Shown here: piece after piece, positions 18,029-27,330 of the stretch | Layout of the letters: every line of letters begins with the position of its first letter | How positions within the stretch are numbered: the stretch's first letter is position 1 | Origin: Oscillatoria salina IIICB1 | Lineage (GTDB): Bacteria; Cyanobacteriota; Cyanobacteriia; Cyanobacteriales; SIO1D9 | Direction: 5' to 3' | NCBI RefSeq assembly: GCF_020144665.1 | Contig: NZ_JAAHBQ010000007.1 | Span: 1 to 64,000 of the forward strand | Length of the DNA stretch: 64,000 nucleotides | The notes under the pieces: generated by a model | The model's database searches: none | What the model was told of the DNA's origin: nothing | What the model saw: the letters and a program-made list of their open reading frames with translations, nothing else | Position numbers and translations under genes: made by a program

Positions 18029-19165
18029 TTACACTAACTGATACATCGCGGCATATTCACTTAACATTTCGTCGTAGGTGAGACTTTCACCTTCAGCTTG
18101 AGGAGTCCAAAGTAACTCAAACTTCATTAAATAATCAGACCGTACGGAGGCAAGTTTTTCTAAAGCTTCTTTTAACTCATCTACAGAACGAATTTCACCG
18201 AAAAGAGGTTTGTCGTCGGCTGTACCTGCGAGTAAAGTGACGACGAGACAAGAACCCAAGTCAACGTTATTACTATTAGTAGTAGTTCTGGAACTAATTC
18301 TACCGCTAACATTAACTAAACTTTCGTGGCTAAATTTGCTACGTTCGGATAAGGAAATTTTGTTAAATGCAGATTCAGCATTTTCGATGTTAATTGACTC
18401 AGAACTAGAGGAAACGTGACTCCAGCGATCGGAATTTCGTAATAAGACTAAAGCTGATTCTTGCAACAATTCGACTAGTCCTGTTTCGGTTTCGGTATCA
18501 GCATTAAGACTAAGTAGAGATAATTCTGTTTGGACACCAGTAGCGGTAGCTAAGAGGGCTATTTGTAGTTTAGAAATAGTGACAATATCGTTATCGCGTT
18601 CGGTTTCAATTGCATTAGCAACGGTGTTATTGTTATTGTTGCTAGACATCAAGGCTTTGAGAATAAAGAAGAAAACCGCAAATGTAATTAAACCAAATAT
18701 TAAGAATAAGCCAAACAGAAATAGGTTAGCTACCCAATTTGAGTTTTGAGAGTAGGTAGCGGCGGAAGTGGAACGGCGATCGCTACTAGAGCTATTATTA
18801 GGAACAACGATCGTTGTATTACCACCAGAGGAACCAGAATTTCTAGGGGAAACGGTGGTGGGACGAGTATTTCCAGGAGAAGTTACTGGAGAGGGACTCG
18901 GTTTACTGCTCGGACGAGAAGAATTACTATTAGAAGGAGAAGTAGTGGTCGAACGACTTGGCGAACTACTGCGAGAACTAGGAGAAGAACGCTTAAAGGA
19001 ACCGCCACCGCTACGTCCGCCGCTTTTTTTTGCCTCAGCTTTTTCAATCCCAATTTCTACCGAGTCAAATTGGTTACTTGTCGGTAAGTGAAATTTAACA
19101 CTATTAATCAGTGCAAAAGAAACGACTGTAGCGAGGAGAAATTTAACTTTAAGTTGGCTTAACAT
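18029..19165 (-). CDS. DUF1517 membrane protein with Ser-rich linker
   Basis: From ATG 19165 the protein has 378 residues; a TTG at 19216 would add 17 residues, but the hydrophobic N-terminus LKVKFLLATVVSFALINSV favours the ATG as a signal or anchor. A long low-complexity linker (about 50-140) of Ser, Pro, Thr and Arg follows, including GGRSGGGSFKRSS. A membrane segment (about 152-172, LFLFGLFLIFGLITFAVFFF) precedes the cytosolic or lumenal DUF1517 domain, ending in ESLTYDEMLSEYAAMYQ. DUF1517 proteins occur in cyanobacteria and plastids with no firm role. It is followed by a DUF29 gene and preceded by trmD on the same strand. Confidence 0.83.
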   Translation of the reverse strand: MLSQLKVKFLLATVVSFALINSVKFHLPTSNQFDSVEIGIEKAEAKKSGGRSGGGSFKRSSPSSRSSSPSRSTTTSPSNSNSSRPSSKPSPSPVTSPGNTRPTTVSPRNSGSSGGNTTIVVPNNSSSSDRRSTSAATYSQNSNWVANLFLFGLFLIFGLITFAVFFFILKALMSSNNNNNTVANAIETERDNDIVTISKLQIALLATATGVQTELSLLSLNADTETETGLVELLQESALVLLRNSDRWSHVSSSSESINIENAESAFNKISLSERSKFSHESLVNVSGRISSRTTTNSNNVDLGSCLVVTLLAGTADDKPLFGEIRSVDELKEALEKLASVRSDYLMKFELLWTPQAEGESLTYDEMLSEYAAMYQLV

Positions 19166-19243
19166 TGGCAGTAATGTGGATGGAGAGATACTCAACTCCA
19201 ACTTAGCCTTTGCCAAGAGGAATGTCGATCTTAGTAAAAAACG

Positions 19244-19957
19244 TTATTCCGGTGTTTGTAAGTAATCAGGATTAGCTTTTAACCATTCTGCATACAAATC
19301 CGGACGGCGATCGCGCGTTCGCTGTATTTGCTGTTTTTGACGCCAGCGATCGATTTGGGCGTGATTTCCCGATCGCAGCACGGCTGGGACTTCCCAATCG
19401 CGAAACACTGGCGGTCGTGTATACTGAGGATAATCGAGCAAACCCGCTTCAAAACTTTCCGCTTTCAGAGATTCTTCCTTACCCACAGTTCCCGGTAACA
19501 AGCGAACCACACCATTAATCAAAGTTAACGCCGGAATTTCCCCACAGGTTAAGACAAAATCGCCCAAAGACACCTCACGATCTACCAAATAGCGAACGCG
19601 ATCGTCCACTCCTTCATAATGTCCGCAAATGATGACTAACTGATCGTAATTACTAGCGAACTCCACTAACAATTGTTGCTTAAGTGGTTCCCCTTGAGGC
19701 GACATCAAAATTATTTCCCGCTTGGGTAAAACTGGTAACGACTCCACCGCCGCAAAAATCGGTTCTGGCTTAAGTAGCATTCCCACACCACCACCATAAG
19801 GTTCGTCATCAACACGGTGATGTTTATCATGAGTAAAATCGCGAGGATTGATTAAATATACCTCAGCAATCTGTTTAGCTAGTGCTTTACCGAGCAAACT
19901 AGAACTCAGAGGAGAACTAAAAAAATCCGGAAATAGAGTTACAATATCTAATCGCAC
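19244..19957 (-). CDS. trmD: tRNA (guanine-N1)-methyltransferase
   Basis: TrmD methylates G37 next to the anticodon and prevents frameshifting. The SPOUT trefoil-knot signature is present in GHYEGVDDRVRYL, VSLGDFVLTCGEIPALTLI and VVRLLPGTVGKEESL, and the C-terminal domain ends RPDLYAEWLKANPDYL. The open frame reaches 20032, but the family begins at the equivalent of VRLDIVTLFPDFF, so I place the start at GTG 19957 (237 residues, normal length); the extra upstream residues look non-homologous. It lies 27 bp upstream of an alternative start of the DUF1517 gene and is probably cotranscribed with it. Confidence 0.95.
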   Translation of the reverse strand: MRLDIVTLFPDFFSSPLSSSLLGKALAKQIAEVYLINPRDFTHDKHHRVDDEPYGGGVGMLLKPEPIFAAVESLPVLPKREIILMSPQGEPLKQQLLVEFASNYDQLVIICGHYEGVDDRVRYLVDREVSLGDFVLTCGEIPALTLINGVVRLLPGTVGKEESLKAESFEAGLLDYPQYTRPPVFRDWEVPAVLRSGNHAQIDRWRQKQQIQRTRDRRPDLYAEWLKANPDYLQTPE

Positions 19958-20470
19958 GCTCAAACTAGAAATCAGGAGTAGAAATCGGATGCTGTTACGG
20001 TTAATCAAGTCAGGAGAATTTATTCGAGCCAAATTTTGACCTTCAGTTTCTCCTGAAGTTTAGTATTGGTGCAGGTATGTTTACACCCAATAGCAGTGGA
20101 ACACCAAAAGCCACCCAATGTCAAGTGGTTAGCATTCAGTTAGCATTTCTGTCAAAAAATCTCACTCAAAAGCGATCGCTCATAGCTCGTAAAGTACACC
20201 TTGTGTAATAATAGTGTCAATTTTAGCAACGATCTGACCAATCATTCAGACAGAAGGAAGTCAAGTAAGGAGTAGAGTTTCTTGAATTGTTTTTCTATCT
20301 AGTAGTCAGTAAACAAGAGTAAAATCTCGATTGATAATCTGTCTACTTACAACACCACGATCTTTCGTACCCTTGAATACAAGCTGAAATTATTATAAAG
20401 GGTTTTTTTTATCAGTACGACAAGCAATTATAGAGATAGATTTATTTGCCCTATGCTCAAAAAATCCGCT
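19958..20470. promoter_or_regulatory. Spacer between trmD and cphB with NtcA-like site
   Basis: This region between divergent genes should hold promoters for both. On the + strand GTA-CCCTTGAA-TAC at 20367-20380 fits the GTAN8TAC consensus of NtcA, the cyanobacterial nitrogen regulator, 91 bp before the cphB start. A possible -10 box, TATTAT, follows 10 nt later, nearer than the usual 20-24 nt of activated sites, so the site may repress or may be chance. The remainder holds one HIP1 site and no gene. Confidence 0.4.
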
Positions 20471-21376
20471 ATGCTGCATATCGATTCTCAAGCCCAAGAA
20501 TTAAGGATGTCTCAATCAACAAAAACCGCGATCCTGGTAATAGGAGGTGCGGAAGATAAAGTACATGGTAGGGAAATCCTCCACACTTTTTTCGAGCGTG
20601 CTGGAGGTAGTGAGGCATCCTTGGGAATTATTCCCTCGGCATCCAGAGAACCAGGAATAATTGGCAGCCGCTATGAACGTATTTTTGCAGAAATGGGTGC
20701 GAAAGAAATCAAAATCTTGGATGTCCGCGATCGCGCTCATGGCGAAGATTCATATTACATCGAATATGTACAAAATTGTACCGGAATTTTTATGACAGGC
20801 GGCGACCAATTGCGCCTGTGTGGGTTGTTAGCAGATACTCCGTTAATGGAAGTTTTACTCAAGCGAGTACGACTGTGCGAAATTAGTTTAGCCGGAACTA
20901 GTGCAGGAGCGGCAGTTATGGGACATCATATGATTGGTGGCGGGGGTAGTGGAGAATCTCCTAATCGCTCTTTGGTAGATATGACAATGGGATTGGGAAT
21001 AATTCCCGAAGTAATTATCGATCAACACTTTCATAATCGCAATCGCACGGCTCGTTTACTGAGTGCAGTAGCAATGAATCCCGATCGTCTGGGAATTGGT
21101 ATTGATGAAGATACCTGTGTCATTTTTGAGCAAGATGGAGTTTTGCGCGTCATGGGTAGAGGTACAGTCACAATAGTCGATCCCGCACAATTGTCTTACA
21201 CTAATCAAGTGATGGTAGGAGCAAGCGATCCTCTCAACCTGCACAACTTGCGCGTTCATATTCTGTGTCATGGCGATCGCTATCACCTCCAACAGCGACA
21301 ACCAATCTCCCCCGATATAGAAGATCGGGTTAATGCTATTTCTGATTCCGATCGCCTAGTTAAAGGAGATGAATAA
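20471..21376 (+). CDS. cphB: Cyanophycinase
   Basis: CphB is a serine-type exopeptidase that degrades cyanophycin (multi-L-arginyl-poly-L-aspartate) to beta-Asp-Arg dipeptides. The peptidase S51-like signature is seen in ILVIGGAEDKVHGREIL, GIIPSASREPGIIGSRY, FMTGGDQLRLCGLLADTPLM and the nucleophile motif LAGTSAGAAVMGHHMI, followed by IDQHFHNRNRTARLL. I use ATG 20471 (301 residues), which gives an N-terminus like that of filamentous relatives; ATG 20453 and 20510 are alternatives. It is cytosolic. The synthetase gene follows on the same strand after 241 bp, the standard cphBA order. Confidence 0.95.
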   Translation: MLHIDSQAQELRMSQSTKTAILVIGGAEDKVHGREILHTFFERAGGSEASLGIIPSASREPGIIGSRYERIFAEMGAKEIKILDVRDRAHGEDSYYIEYVQNCTGIFMTGGDQLRLCGLLADTPLMEVLLKRVRLCEISLAGTSAGAAVMGHHMIGGGGSGESPNRSLVDMTMGLGIIPEVIIDQHFHNRNRTARLLSAVAMNPDRLGIGIDEDTCVIFEQDGVLRVMGRGTVTIVDPAQLSYTNQVMVGASDPLNLHNLRVHILCHGDRYHLQQRQPISPDIEDRVNAISDSDRLVKGDE

Positions 21377-21617
21377 TCGAGCAAATTCTTTGCTACCGTA
21401 AAGCTTGGTTGGCGTTGACGGAGACTCGCGATCGGAAAAAAAACCAATCCGAGATTCCGCTCTCGCCAATCTTCGTTCTTTGATCTTTTCTGAAACTGTA
21501 ATATCTAGAGAATTATTTTTCAAATAACTGTTCGTGACGAACAGTTGAGCCACTTTTTCAAGCGAGAAAATAAAAAACGCCTTATTTTTGCTTCCTCGGT
21601 GTGACCCTAAATAAATT

Positions 21618-24236
21618 ATGAAAATTCTCAGAACTAATACCCTACGCGGTCCTAATTATTGGAGCATTCGCTACAAAAACTTAATTGTTATGCGTCTCGA
21701 TTTGGAGGAACTCTCAGAAAAGCCCTCCAACGAGATTCCTGGTTTCTATGAAGAATTAAGCCGAGTGCTACCTAGCTTGATCGAACATCGCTGTTCCCCT
21801 GGCTGTCGCGGTGGCTTTCTCCAGCGAGTCCAAGAAGGAACAATGATGGGACATATCATCGAACACATTGCTCTGGAACTGCAAGAACTTGCGGGAATGT
21901 CGGTCGGATTTGGTCGCACCAGAGAAACTTCTGAACCTGGAGTTTATAATGTCGTCTTTGAGTATGTGGAGGAACAAGCCGGACGCTATGCAGGTAGAGC
22001 CGCAGTCAGATTGTGTCAAAGTATCGTCGATACAGGTACTTATCCTCAATCAGAATTAGACCAAGATATAGCAGACCTCAAAGATATCTACGCTAATTCA
22101 GCTTTGGGTCCTTCCACAGAAGCGATCGTCAAAGAAGCTGAAGCTCGCAAAATCCCTTGGATACAACTTAGTGCTAGAGCAATGCTTCAGCTTGGTTATG
22201 GGGTACACCAAAAGCGCTTGCAAGCAACTTTAACCGATTATTCGAGTATTTTGGCTGTAGAGTTAGCTTGCGATAAAGAAGGAACCAAGCTGATTTTACA
22301 AGATTCAGGCGTTCCCGTACCGCGAGGAACGGTGATTCAGTATCTCGACGATTTGGAAAAGGCGATTGAAGATGTGGGTGGCTATCCCATCGTGATTAAG
22401 CCTCTTGATGGCAACCACGGACGCGGGATCACGATTGATATTAATAGTTGGGAAGAAGCTGAAGAAGCTTACGATCTCGCCAGTACCGCTTCTAAAACAC
22501 GTACGGTAATTGTCGAACGTTATTATCAGGGTAGCGATCATCGGGTTCTGGTTGTTAGTGGCAAAGTCGTAGCGGTGGCAAAACGAGTTCCCGCCCACGT
22601 TGTCGGTGACGGTCATTTAACAATTGAAGAATTGATTGAGAAAACAAATCGCGACCCCAATCGTGGCGAGGGACACGATAATATTTTAACCAAGATTACG
22701 GTTGATAAAATGGCGCTCTCGGTTTTGAGTCGCCAAGGTTACAGTTTGGATACAGTGCTGCCCCCAAAAGAGGTGGCTTATTTACGCGCTACGGCTAATT
22801 TGAGTACGGGTGGTGTGGCAATTGACCTCACTGATGATATTCACCCGGAAAATGTTTGGTTAGCAGAACGCATTGCGAAAATTGTTGGTTTGGATATTGC
22901 GGGTATTGATATTGTTACTCCCGATATCGCGAAACCGTTGCGAGATGTAGATGGCGTGGTAGTGGAAGTTAATGCTGCTCCGGGATTTCGGATGCATGCT
23001 TGTCCCAGCGAAGGTTTACCTCGCAATGTGGGTGCGGCGGTGCTGGATATGCTGTTTCCTAGAGGAACTGAATGCCGAATTCCGATTACGGCGATTACGG
23101 GAACTAATGGGAAAACTACGACTACCCGCTTGATTGCCCATATTTATCGCCAAACTCAGAAAGTGGTCGGATATACGACTACGGATGGAATTTATATTGA
23201 TGACCATTTGGTGGAAAAAGGCGATACCACAGGTCCCCAAAGCGCTCAGACGATCTTGAAAGATCCGACGGTAGAAGTGGCTGTCTTGGAAACGGCTCGC
23301 GGTGGTATGCTGCGATCGGGTTTGGCATTTGATAAGTGCGATGTGGGTTTGGTATTGAATGTGGCGGCGGATCATTTGGGAATCGGCGATATTGATACAG
23401 TTGAGCAATTAGCTCATCTCAAGTGTGTGGTAGCTGAAACTGTTGGTGCTGAAGGTTGTACGGTACTGAATGCTGACGATCCTCTAGTCTCGAAAATGGC
23501 GAAGCGGGTAAAGGCGGAAGTTGCTTATTTCTCGATGAATCCAGATAATCCGATTATTCAAGAGCACGTTCGCCGAGGTGGTTTGGCGGCAGTTTACGAA
23601 AACGGTTATCTCTCGATTTTAGAAGGAGATTGGACGTTACGGGTAGAAAAGGCGGAGAATGTCCCGATTACGATGAAAGGCATGGCTCCGTTTATGATTG
23701 CTAATGCTTTGGCTGCTTGTTTGGCGACTTATGTGCGTGGTGTGGATTTGGAAATGATTCGCCAAGGGGTGAGAACTTTCACGGCTGGGGTGAATCAAAC
23801 GCCGGGACGGATGAATTTGTTCGATTTGGGTAAGTTTCATGCTTTGGTGGATTATGCTCATAATCCCGCTAGTTATGAGGCTTTGGGCGGTTTTATCCGT
23901 AATTGGCAAGGAGAAAAAATTGGTGTTGTTGGCGGTCCTGGCGATCGCCGTAATGAAGATTTGATTATGTTGGGCGAAATTTCGGCTCGGATCTTTGACC
24001 GCGTTATCGTTAAGGAAGATGACGATCCCAGGGGAAGGGAACGTGGTGAAGTTGCCGATCTCATTGTTAAGGGAATTAAGGAAGTAAATCCTGATTCTGA
24101 TTATGAGACGATTCTCAATGAAGAAAAGGCGATCCGCATTGGTTTAGATGAAGCCAGCGAAGATAGTTTAGTGGTAATTTTACCCGAAAGTGTTAGTCGT
24201 GCTATTTCTTTGATTAAGGAACGGCAAAAGTTGTAA
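21618..24236 (+). CDS. cphA: Cyanophycin synthetase
   Basis: CphA polymerises Asp and Arg into cyanophycin granules, using two ATP sites. The 872-residue protein has the N-terminal domain (about 1-160), an ATP-grasp domain (about 210-480) with VIKPLDGNHGRGITIDI and VVVEVNAAPGFRMHACPSEG, and a Mur ligase-like domain whose P-loop is TGTNGKTTTTR (about 494-504), with the later DYAHNPASYEALGGF and GGPGDRRNEDL. All parts expected for catalysis of both steps are present and the length is typical. Cyanophycin serves as nitrogen store. It is followed by a structured spacer and a small membrane-protein gene. Confidence 0.97.
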   Translation: MKILRTNTLRGPNYWSIRYKNLIVMRLDLEELSEKPSNEIPGFYEELSRVLPSLIEHRCSPGCRGGFLQRVQEGTMMGHIIEHIALELQELAGMSVGFGRTRETSEPGVYNVVFEYVEEQAGRYAGRAAVRLCQSIVDTGTYPQSELDQDIADLKDIYANSALGPSTEAIVKEAEARKIPWIQLSARAMLQLGYGVHQKRLQATLTDYSSILAVELACDKEGTKLILQDSGVPVPRGTVIQYLDDLEKAIEDVGGYPIVIKPLDGNHGRGITIDINSWEEAEEAYDLASTASKTRTVIVERYYQGSDHRVLVVSGKVVAVAKRVPAHVVGDGHLTIEELIEKTNRDPNRGEGHDNILTKITVDKMALSVLSRQGYSLDTVLPPKEVAYLRATANLSTGGVAIDLTDDIHPENVWLAERIAKIVGLDIAGIDIVTPDIAKPLRDVDGVVVEVNAAPGFRMHACPSEGLPRNVGAAVLDMLFPRGTECRIPITAITGTNGKTTTTRLIAHIYRQTQKVVGYTTTDGIYIDDHLVEKGDTTGPQSAQTILKDPTVEVAVLETARGGMLRSGLAFDKCDVGLVLNVAADHLGIGDIDTVEQLAHLKCVVAETVGAEGCTVLNADDPLVSKMAKRVKAEVAYFSMNPDNPIIQEHVRRGGLAAVYENGYLSILEGDWTLRVEKAENVPITMKGMAPFMIANALAACLATYVRGVDLEMIRQGVRTFTAGVNQTPGRMNLFDLGKFHALVDYAHNPASYEALGGFIRNWQGEKIGVVGGPGDRRNEDLIMLGEISARIFDRVIVKEDDDPRGRERGEVADLIVKGIKEVNPDSDYETILNEEKAIRIGLDEASEDSLVVILPESVSRAISLIKERQKL

Positions 24237-24260
24237 TTTATCCAATCTTTCAAGGTTAGT

Positions 24261-24353
24261 CTCTTACGGAATGACAAGCTCATCAAAACTGAAAATAGCT
24301 CAGCTTGTGACCTAGTTTTGCCGACCATAGTTTTTCCTTGTTTTCCGTAAGAG
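24261..24353. repeat. Nested inverted repeat downstream of cphA
   Basis: The outer arms CTCTTACGGAA (24261-24271) and its complement (24343-24353) enclose a second pair, ACAAGCT (24274-24280) and AGCTTGT (24302-24308). The outer pair is perfect over 11 bp with 71 nt between. No target duplication is apparent. It could be a small palindromic mobile element or a structured 3' end of the cphA message. Confidence 0.5.
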
Positions 24354-24382
24354 AGCTTGATTTTTTTTCGCTCGAGATATTT

Positions 24383-24907
24383 ATGTTTGAGCCTGAATTA
24401 ACTGAAAAGACTTTTCTCGCGGTTTCATTTGCCGAGCTTTTTTTGATTGCAGTAATCGGTTGGAGCTTTGGCACAATTATTCGATGTCTCAATAATTTTC
24501 TAGGATCGAATCAAATTTATCAACCAGAGGACTACACGCCACGCTCTCAGGGCTATCCAGAGAGGTATCGCTTTGTTATTGTTAAATATAGGGCTAATGG
24601 TGACTTAGAAAGCGAAACTTTTTATACTTTGCTTGGCGATCGCATTCAAATAAAATACCGAGACGATAGTCGCGTAAGTGAAGAAGGAATTTTATTTTCT
24701 AATCTACTCTTAGCGATATTTCCTTTAGTTGGATTAGGATTAATAATTTTTGCAAATCTCCAAGACTCAACAATTAATTTTTCAACAATAACTCCGTTAG
24801 CCGAGCCACAATTGTTGCGTAACTATGGAACGACACTATTTTTTCCTACTATGCTCGCAGGATTAATTAAACTAATTTTTGATTTTAGCTACACCAAGCT
24901 ACTTTGA
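24383..24907 (+). CDS. Membrane protein of unknown function
   Basis: From ATG 24383 (174 residues; an upstream TTG at 24338 is less likely) the protein has a first membrane segment at about 15-35 (AVSFAELFLIAVIGWSFGTI), a soluble loop with PRSQGYPERYRFVIVKYRANG, then two further hydrophobic segments (about 103-121 and 150-168). I recognise no family. The central loop of about 65 residues may face the cytosol or periplasm. It follows cphA after 146 bp and converges on tatA. Confidence 0.6.
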   Translation: MFEPELTEKTFLAVSFAELFLIAVIGWSFGTIIRCLNNFLGSNQIYQPEDYTPRSQGYPERYRFVIVKYRANGDLESETFYTLLGDRIQIKYRDDSRVSEEGILFSNLLLAIFPLVGLGLIIFANLQDSTINFSTITPLAEPQLLRNYGTTLFFPTMLAGLIKLIFDFSYTKLL

Positions 24908-24970
24908 AATATCTCTTGAGTAAAGCTTAAATATTAACTTTTTAGACAATTTCTTGAAATAAACTCCAGT

Positions 24971-25147
24971 TTATGAATCTTCTTTTTCGTAATCGACATC
25001 ATCTTCGCGAGGATTATTCATTTCTTCTTTAAAGCCGCGTAGAGTTTTACCGAGGGCGCTACCCATTTCCGGAATTTTCTTCGGACCGAAAATCAGGAGT
25101 GCGATAACTGCAATTACTACCGCTTCTGGTAAACCTAAACCAAACAT
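24971..25147 (-). CDS. tatA: Sec-independent translocase subunit TatA/E
   Basis: This 58-residue protein is a TatA/E-type subunit of the twin-arginine translocase, which exports folded proteins across the plasma and thylakoid membranes. One N-terminal membrane helix (GLGLPEAVVIAVIALLIFG) is followed by the hinge FGPKKIPEMGSALGKTLRGF, with the conserved FGP and the amphipathic helix, then an acidic tail. A GGAG element lies 6 nt before the ATG. It is divergent from pcyA with 101 bp between the starts. Confidence 0.93.
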   Translation of the reverse strand: MFGLGLPEAVVIAVIALLIFGPKKIPEMGSALGKTLRGFKEEMNNPREDDVDYEKEDS

Positions 25148-25248
25148 AAGAGTCTCCGAGAGTTAATTTATCTGTCGTGAGTGATAAAGAGCCGTCAGTC
25201 TCAGTATATCTTTAACAAGAAGCCCTTGCTGTAACAGATAATAAGCTA

Positions 25249-25992
25249 ATGTTAGAAACATCTCAAACCTCGGTACGCGAACAGTTACACCCTTTAATCC
25301 GTAATTTAGCAGAAGCGATCGCCTCAACTTGGTCAAAGTATCTCGATCTCTCTCCTTATCAGTTACCAGAGGGACTCGGTTATATCGAAGGAAAACTCGA
25401 AGGCGAAAAATTGGCGATCGAAAACACTTGCTATCAAGCGCCTCAGTTTCGCAAACTACACATAGAATTAGCAAAAGTCGGCAAAAATCTCGATATTTTG
25501 CATTGTGTCATGTTTCCTCAACCAAGCTACAGTTTACCGATGTTTGGTTGCGATTTAGTTGGGGGACGAGGACAAATTAGCGCCGCGATCGCCGATCTCT
25601 CTCCAGTCAATCAAGAACGTAGTTTATCCTCCTCCTATAAAAATAGCCTCTCAGCGCTACCTAACGTCGAATTTTCGCAGCCTCGCGACCTGCCTGAATG
25701 GGGGGATATATTTTCTGAGTTTTGCTTGTTTGTACGCCCCACCAGCCCCGAAGAAGAAGCAAAATTTCTCAACCGCGTCCAAGAATTTTTAGAGATCCAC
25801 TGTCGTCACGCAATTAATGCTCAACCTGTTGCGACACTCGAAGAACAAGCATCAAACCTAGCAGGACAATGTTACTATTGCAACCAACAGCAACAAAATG
25901 ACAAAACTCGTCGCGTCCTAGAAAAAGCTTTCGGTGTAGACTGGGCGGAAACTTACATGACTTCGGTTTTATTCGATCTTCCCACGGTATGA
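25249..25992 (+). CDS. pcyA: Phycocyanobilin:ferredoxin oxidoreductase
   Basis: PcyA reduces biliverdin IXalpha by four electrons from ferredoxin to phycocyanobilin, the chromophore of phycobilisomes and phytochromes. The 247-residue chain shows [33 protein letters not shown] with the catalytic His85, and [20 protein letters not shown] with the catalytic Asp102. The late block [20 protein letters not shown] and [18 protein letters not shown] are typical. No membrane segment is present; the enzyme is cytosolic. It stands alone, divergent from tatA. This gene alone fixes the organism as a phycobilin-making phototroph. Confidence 0.97.
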   Translation: MLETSQTSVREQLHPLIRNLAEAIASTWSKYLDLSPYQLPEGLGYIEGKLEGEKLAIENTCYQAPQFRKLHIELAKVGKNLDILHCVMFPQPSYSLPMFGCDLVGGRGQISAAIADLSPVNQERSLSSSYKNSLSALPNVEFSQPRDLPEWGDIFSEFCLFVRPTSPEEEAKFLNRVQEFLEIHCRHAINAQPVATLEEQASNLAGQCYYCNQQQQNDKTRRVLEKAFGVDWAETYMTSVLFDLPTV

Positions 25993-26033
25993 GAGGGAAC
26001 CCTTGGATTGGGAGAGGGGGAAGAGGGGGATCG

Positions 26034-26058
26034 ACTGATAACTGTTCACTGATAACTG
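26034..26058. repeat. ACTGATAACTG repeated twice
   Basis: The 11-mer ACTGATAACTG occurs twice, separated by TTC. Its complement recurs at 39282-39292 after recN, again next to a purine-rich GGATTGGG stretch. This is a small dispersed intergenic repeat common in cyanobacteria. The spacer 25993-26182 shows nothing else. Confidence 0.6.
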
Positions 26059-26182
26059 GAATGATTTTTCCTTGATGGCAGTGCGAGCAAGGCTTTCGAT
26101 AGATCGGGTTTAAACTGGAAATCTAATCATCTACTTAAGCTTGCGGCGCTGGGCTTTGCGCAATCGTGCGACTATCCCATGA

Positions 26183-26962
26183 CTAAATTTCTTCTGGATC
26201 GATATTTAATTCTCTGAGTTTCGCTGCTAGTCGCTCGGCTCTTTGGGCTTCGCTATCGGCTCTTTGGGCTTCGCTATCGGCTCTCTGGGCTTCGCTATTG
26301 GCTCTTTGGGCTTCGCTATCGGCTCTTTGGGCTTCCTGGAGTGCAACTTCTTCCGGTGTAGGAATTAAGTTACCTGAAGCGTCAAAAAAGCGCAACCGTT
26401 GTGACTTTATACCGAGATACAATCCTAACTGCTGACTCCACAAATATCCTTGCTCGTTGGCTTCTAAGGTTTGATATTGCCCAGTTACTAAGCAAAATCC
26501 CTGAAATTCCTGGGTTTGGGGATAAAACCAAAAGTATTCTGGAGTGCGGAAGGTATCTTGATAAAGCCGTTTTTTTAATTGTCGGTCAGTGTTGGCGGTA
26601 CTAGCAGAGAGAATTTCGATAATGACATTGGGATATTTTCCCTCTTCTGCCCAGACTACCCAACTATTGCGCGGTTTGCGTTCTGTCCCTAAGACGACAA
26701 AGAAATCTGGTCCGCGAAAATCTTGCGATTTAAGCTGATTAGCGTTGTAATAAATGCTCAGGTTTCCGGCGGCATAGAAGTCATGGCGATCGCGCCATAA
26801 CCCTTCTAAGCTTTGAATCAGCAAAATCATCTGCCGCAGATGTAGTTCACTTTCCAAGGGTGGTTCGTCGCTGTAAATCTCACTTGGTGGCAAGATAACA
26901 TCTTCTGGGGCGACTGGTTTAACTTCTTTTTCGGGAGTGCTGACGGACATAATGCTAATCAA
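26183..26962 (-). CDS. Uma2-family (DUF820) protein with heptad repeats
   Basis: The protein (259 residues) is a member of the Uma2/DUF820 family, whose fold is that of PD-(D/E)XK nucleases and which is greatly expanded in cyanobacteria; no substrate is known. The nuclease-like region covers about 35-200: the catalytic-type Asp in GPDFFVVLG and the PNVIIEILS block are seen. A C-terminal extension (about 208-245) repeats the heptad SEAQRAD or SEAQRAN in five copies, predicted to form a coiled coil, ending RAERLAAKLRELNIDPEEI. The coding strand repeats are 21-nt units. Start at 26962 or the ATG four codons on. Confidence 0.87.
   Translation of the reverse strand: MISIMSVSTPEKEVKPVAPEDVILPPSEIYSDEPPLESELHLRQMILLIQSLEGLWRDRHDFYAAGNLSIYYNANQLKSQDFRGPDFFVVLGTERKPRNSWVVWAEEGKYPNVIIEILSASTANTDRQLKKRLYQDTFRTPEYFWFYPQTQEFQGFCLVTGQYQTLEANEQGYLWSQQLGLYLGIKSQRLRFFDASGNLIPTPEEVALQEAQRADSEAQRANSEAQRADSEAQRADSEAQRAERLAAKLRELNIDPEEI
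26231..26332. repeat. 21-bp in-frame tandem repeats
   Basis: Five units of about 21 bp (core GGCTCTTTGGGCTTCGCTAT) encode the SEAQRAD heptads of the Uma2-family protein. Units differ by one or two bases, so copy number probably changes by slippage. Confidence 0.8.
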
Positions 26963-27005
26963 AGCAGCTATGGTTATTCTGAGTTTAGCTTAATCGAGAG
27001 TGGTC

Positions 27006-27293
27006 ATGACCGATTCTACGATAAGTTTAAAGAAGAAGATATTGTCAGCAACACTTCTAATTCTTGCTGACGAAGCTGAAAATAAGGCGATCTTTATGGA
27101 AAATAATCTCAATCAAAATCAAGCTAACCAAAGCGAAACTAACAATAATCCAGGACAAGAACAAGAATATCGTGCGGCTGCATCTAAATTTATCAATGAA
27201 ACTTCTTTAGATAAAATGCACGAAATTGCTGAAGCAGCACGAATTAAGAAAATGATGGAACCGCCTAAGTGGGTTATGCCTGAAGATTTATAA
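27006..27293 (+). CDS. Small hypothetical protein
   Basis: I do not recognise this small protein (95 residues from ATG 27006; GTG 27000 and an internal ATG near MENNLNQNQ are other possible starts). It is hydrophilic, with a Gln/Asn-rich middle and a helical C-terminal part, KFINETSLDKMHEIAEAARI, ending MEPPKWVMPEDL. A good intrinsic terminator follows 6 bp after the stop, which supports expression. It is divergent from the Uma2 gene. Confidence 0.5.
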   Translation: MTDSTISLKKKILSATLLILADEAENKAIFMENNLNQNQANQSETNNNPGQEQEYRAAASKFINETSLDKMHEIAEAARIKKMMEPPKWVMPEDL

Positions 27294-27298
27294 TTGTC

Positions 27299-27330
27299 AA
27301 AATAAGGTGGGCAACAACCCACCTTATTTT
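27299..27330 (+). terminator. Rho-independent terminator
   Basis: A perfect 13-bp stem (AAAATAAGGTGGG) encloses the loop CAACAA, and the 3' arm ends in four T. It begins 6 bp after the stop of the small protein gene. The arms also carry an A tract, so it could act on both strands. Confidence 0.85.
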
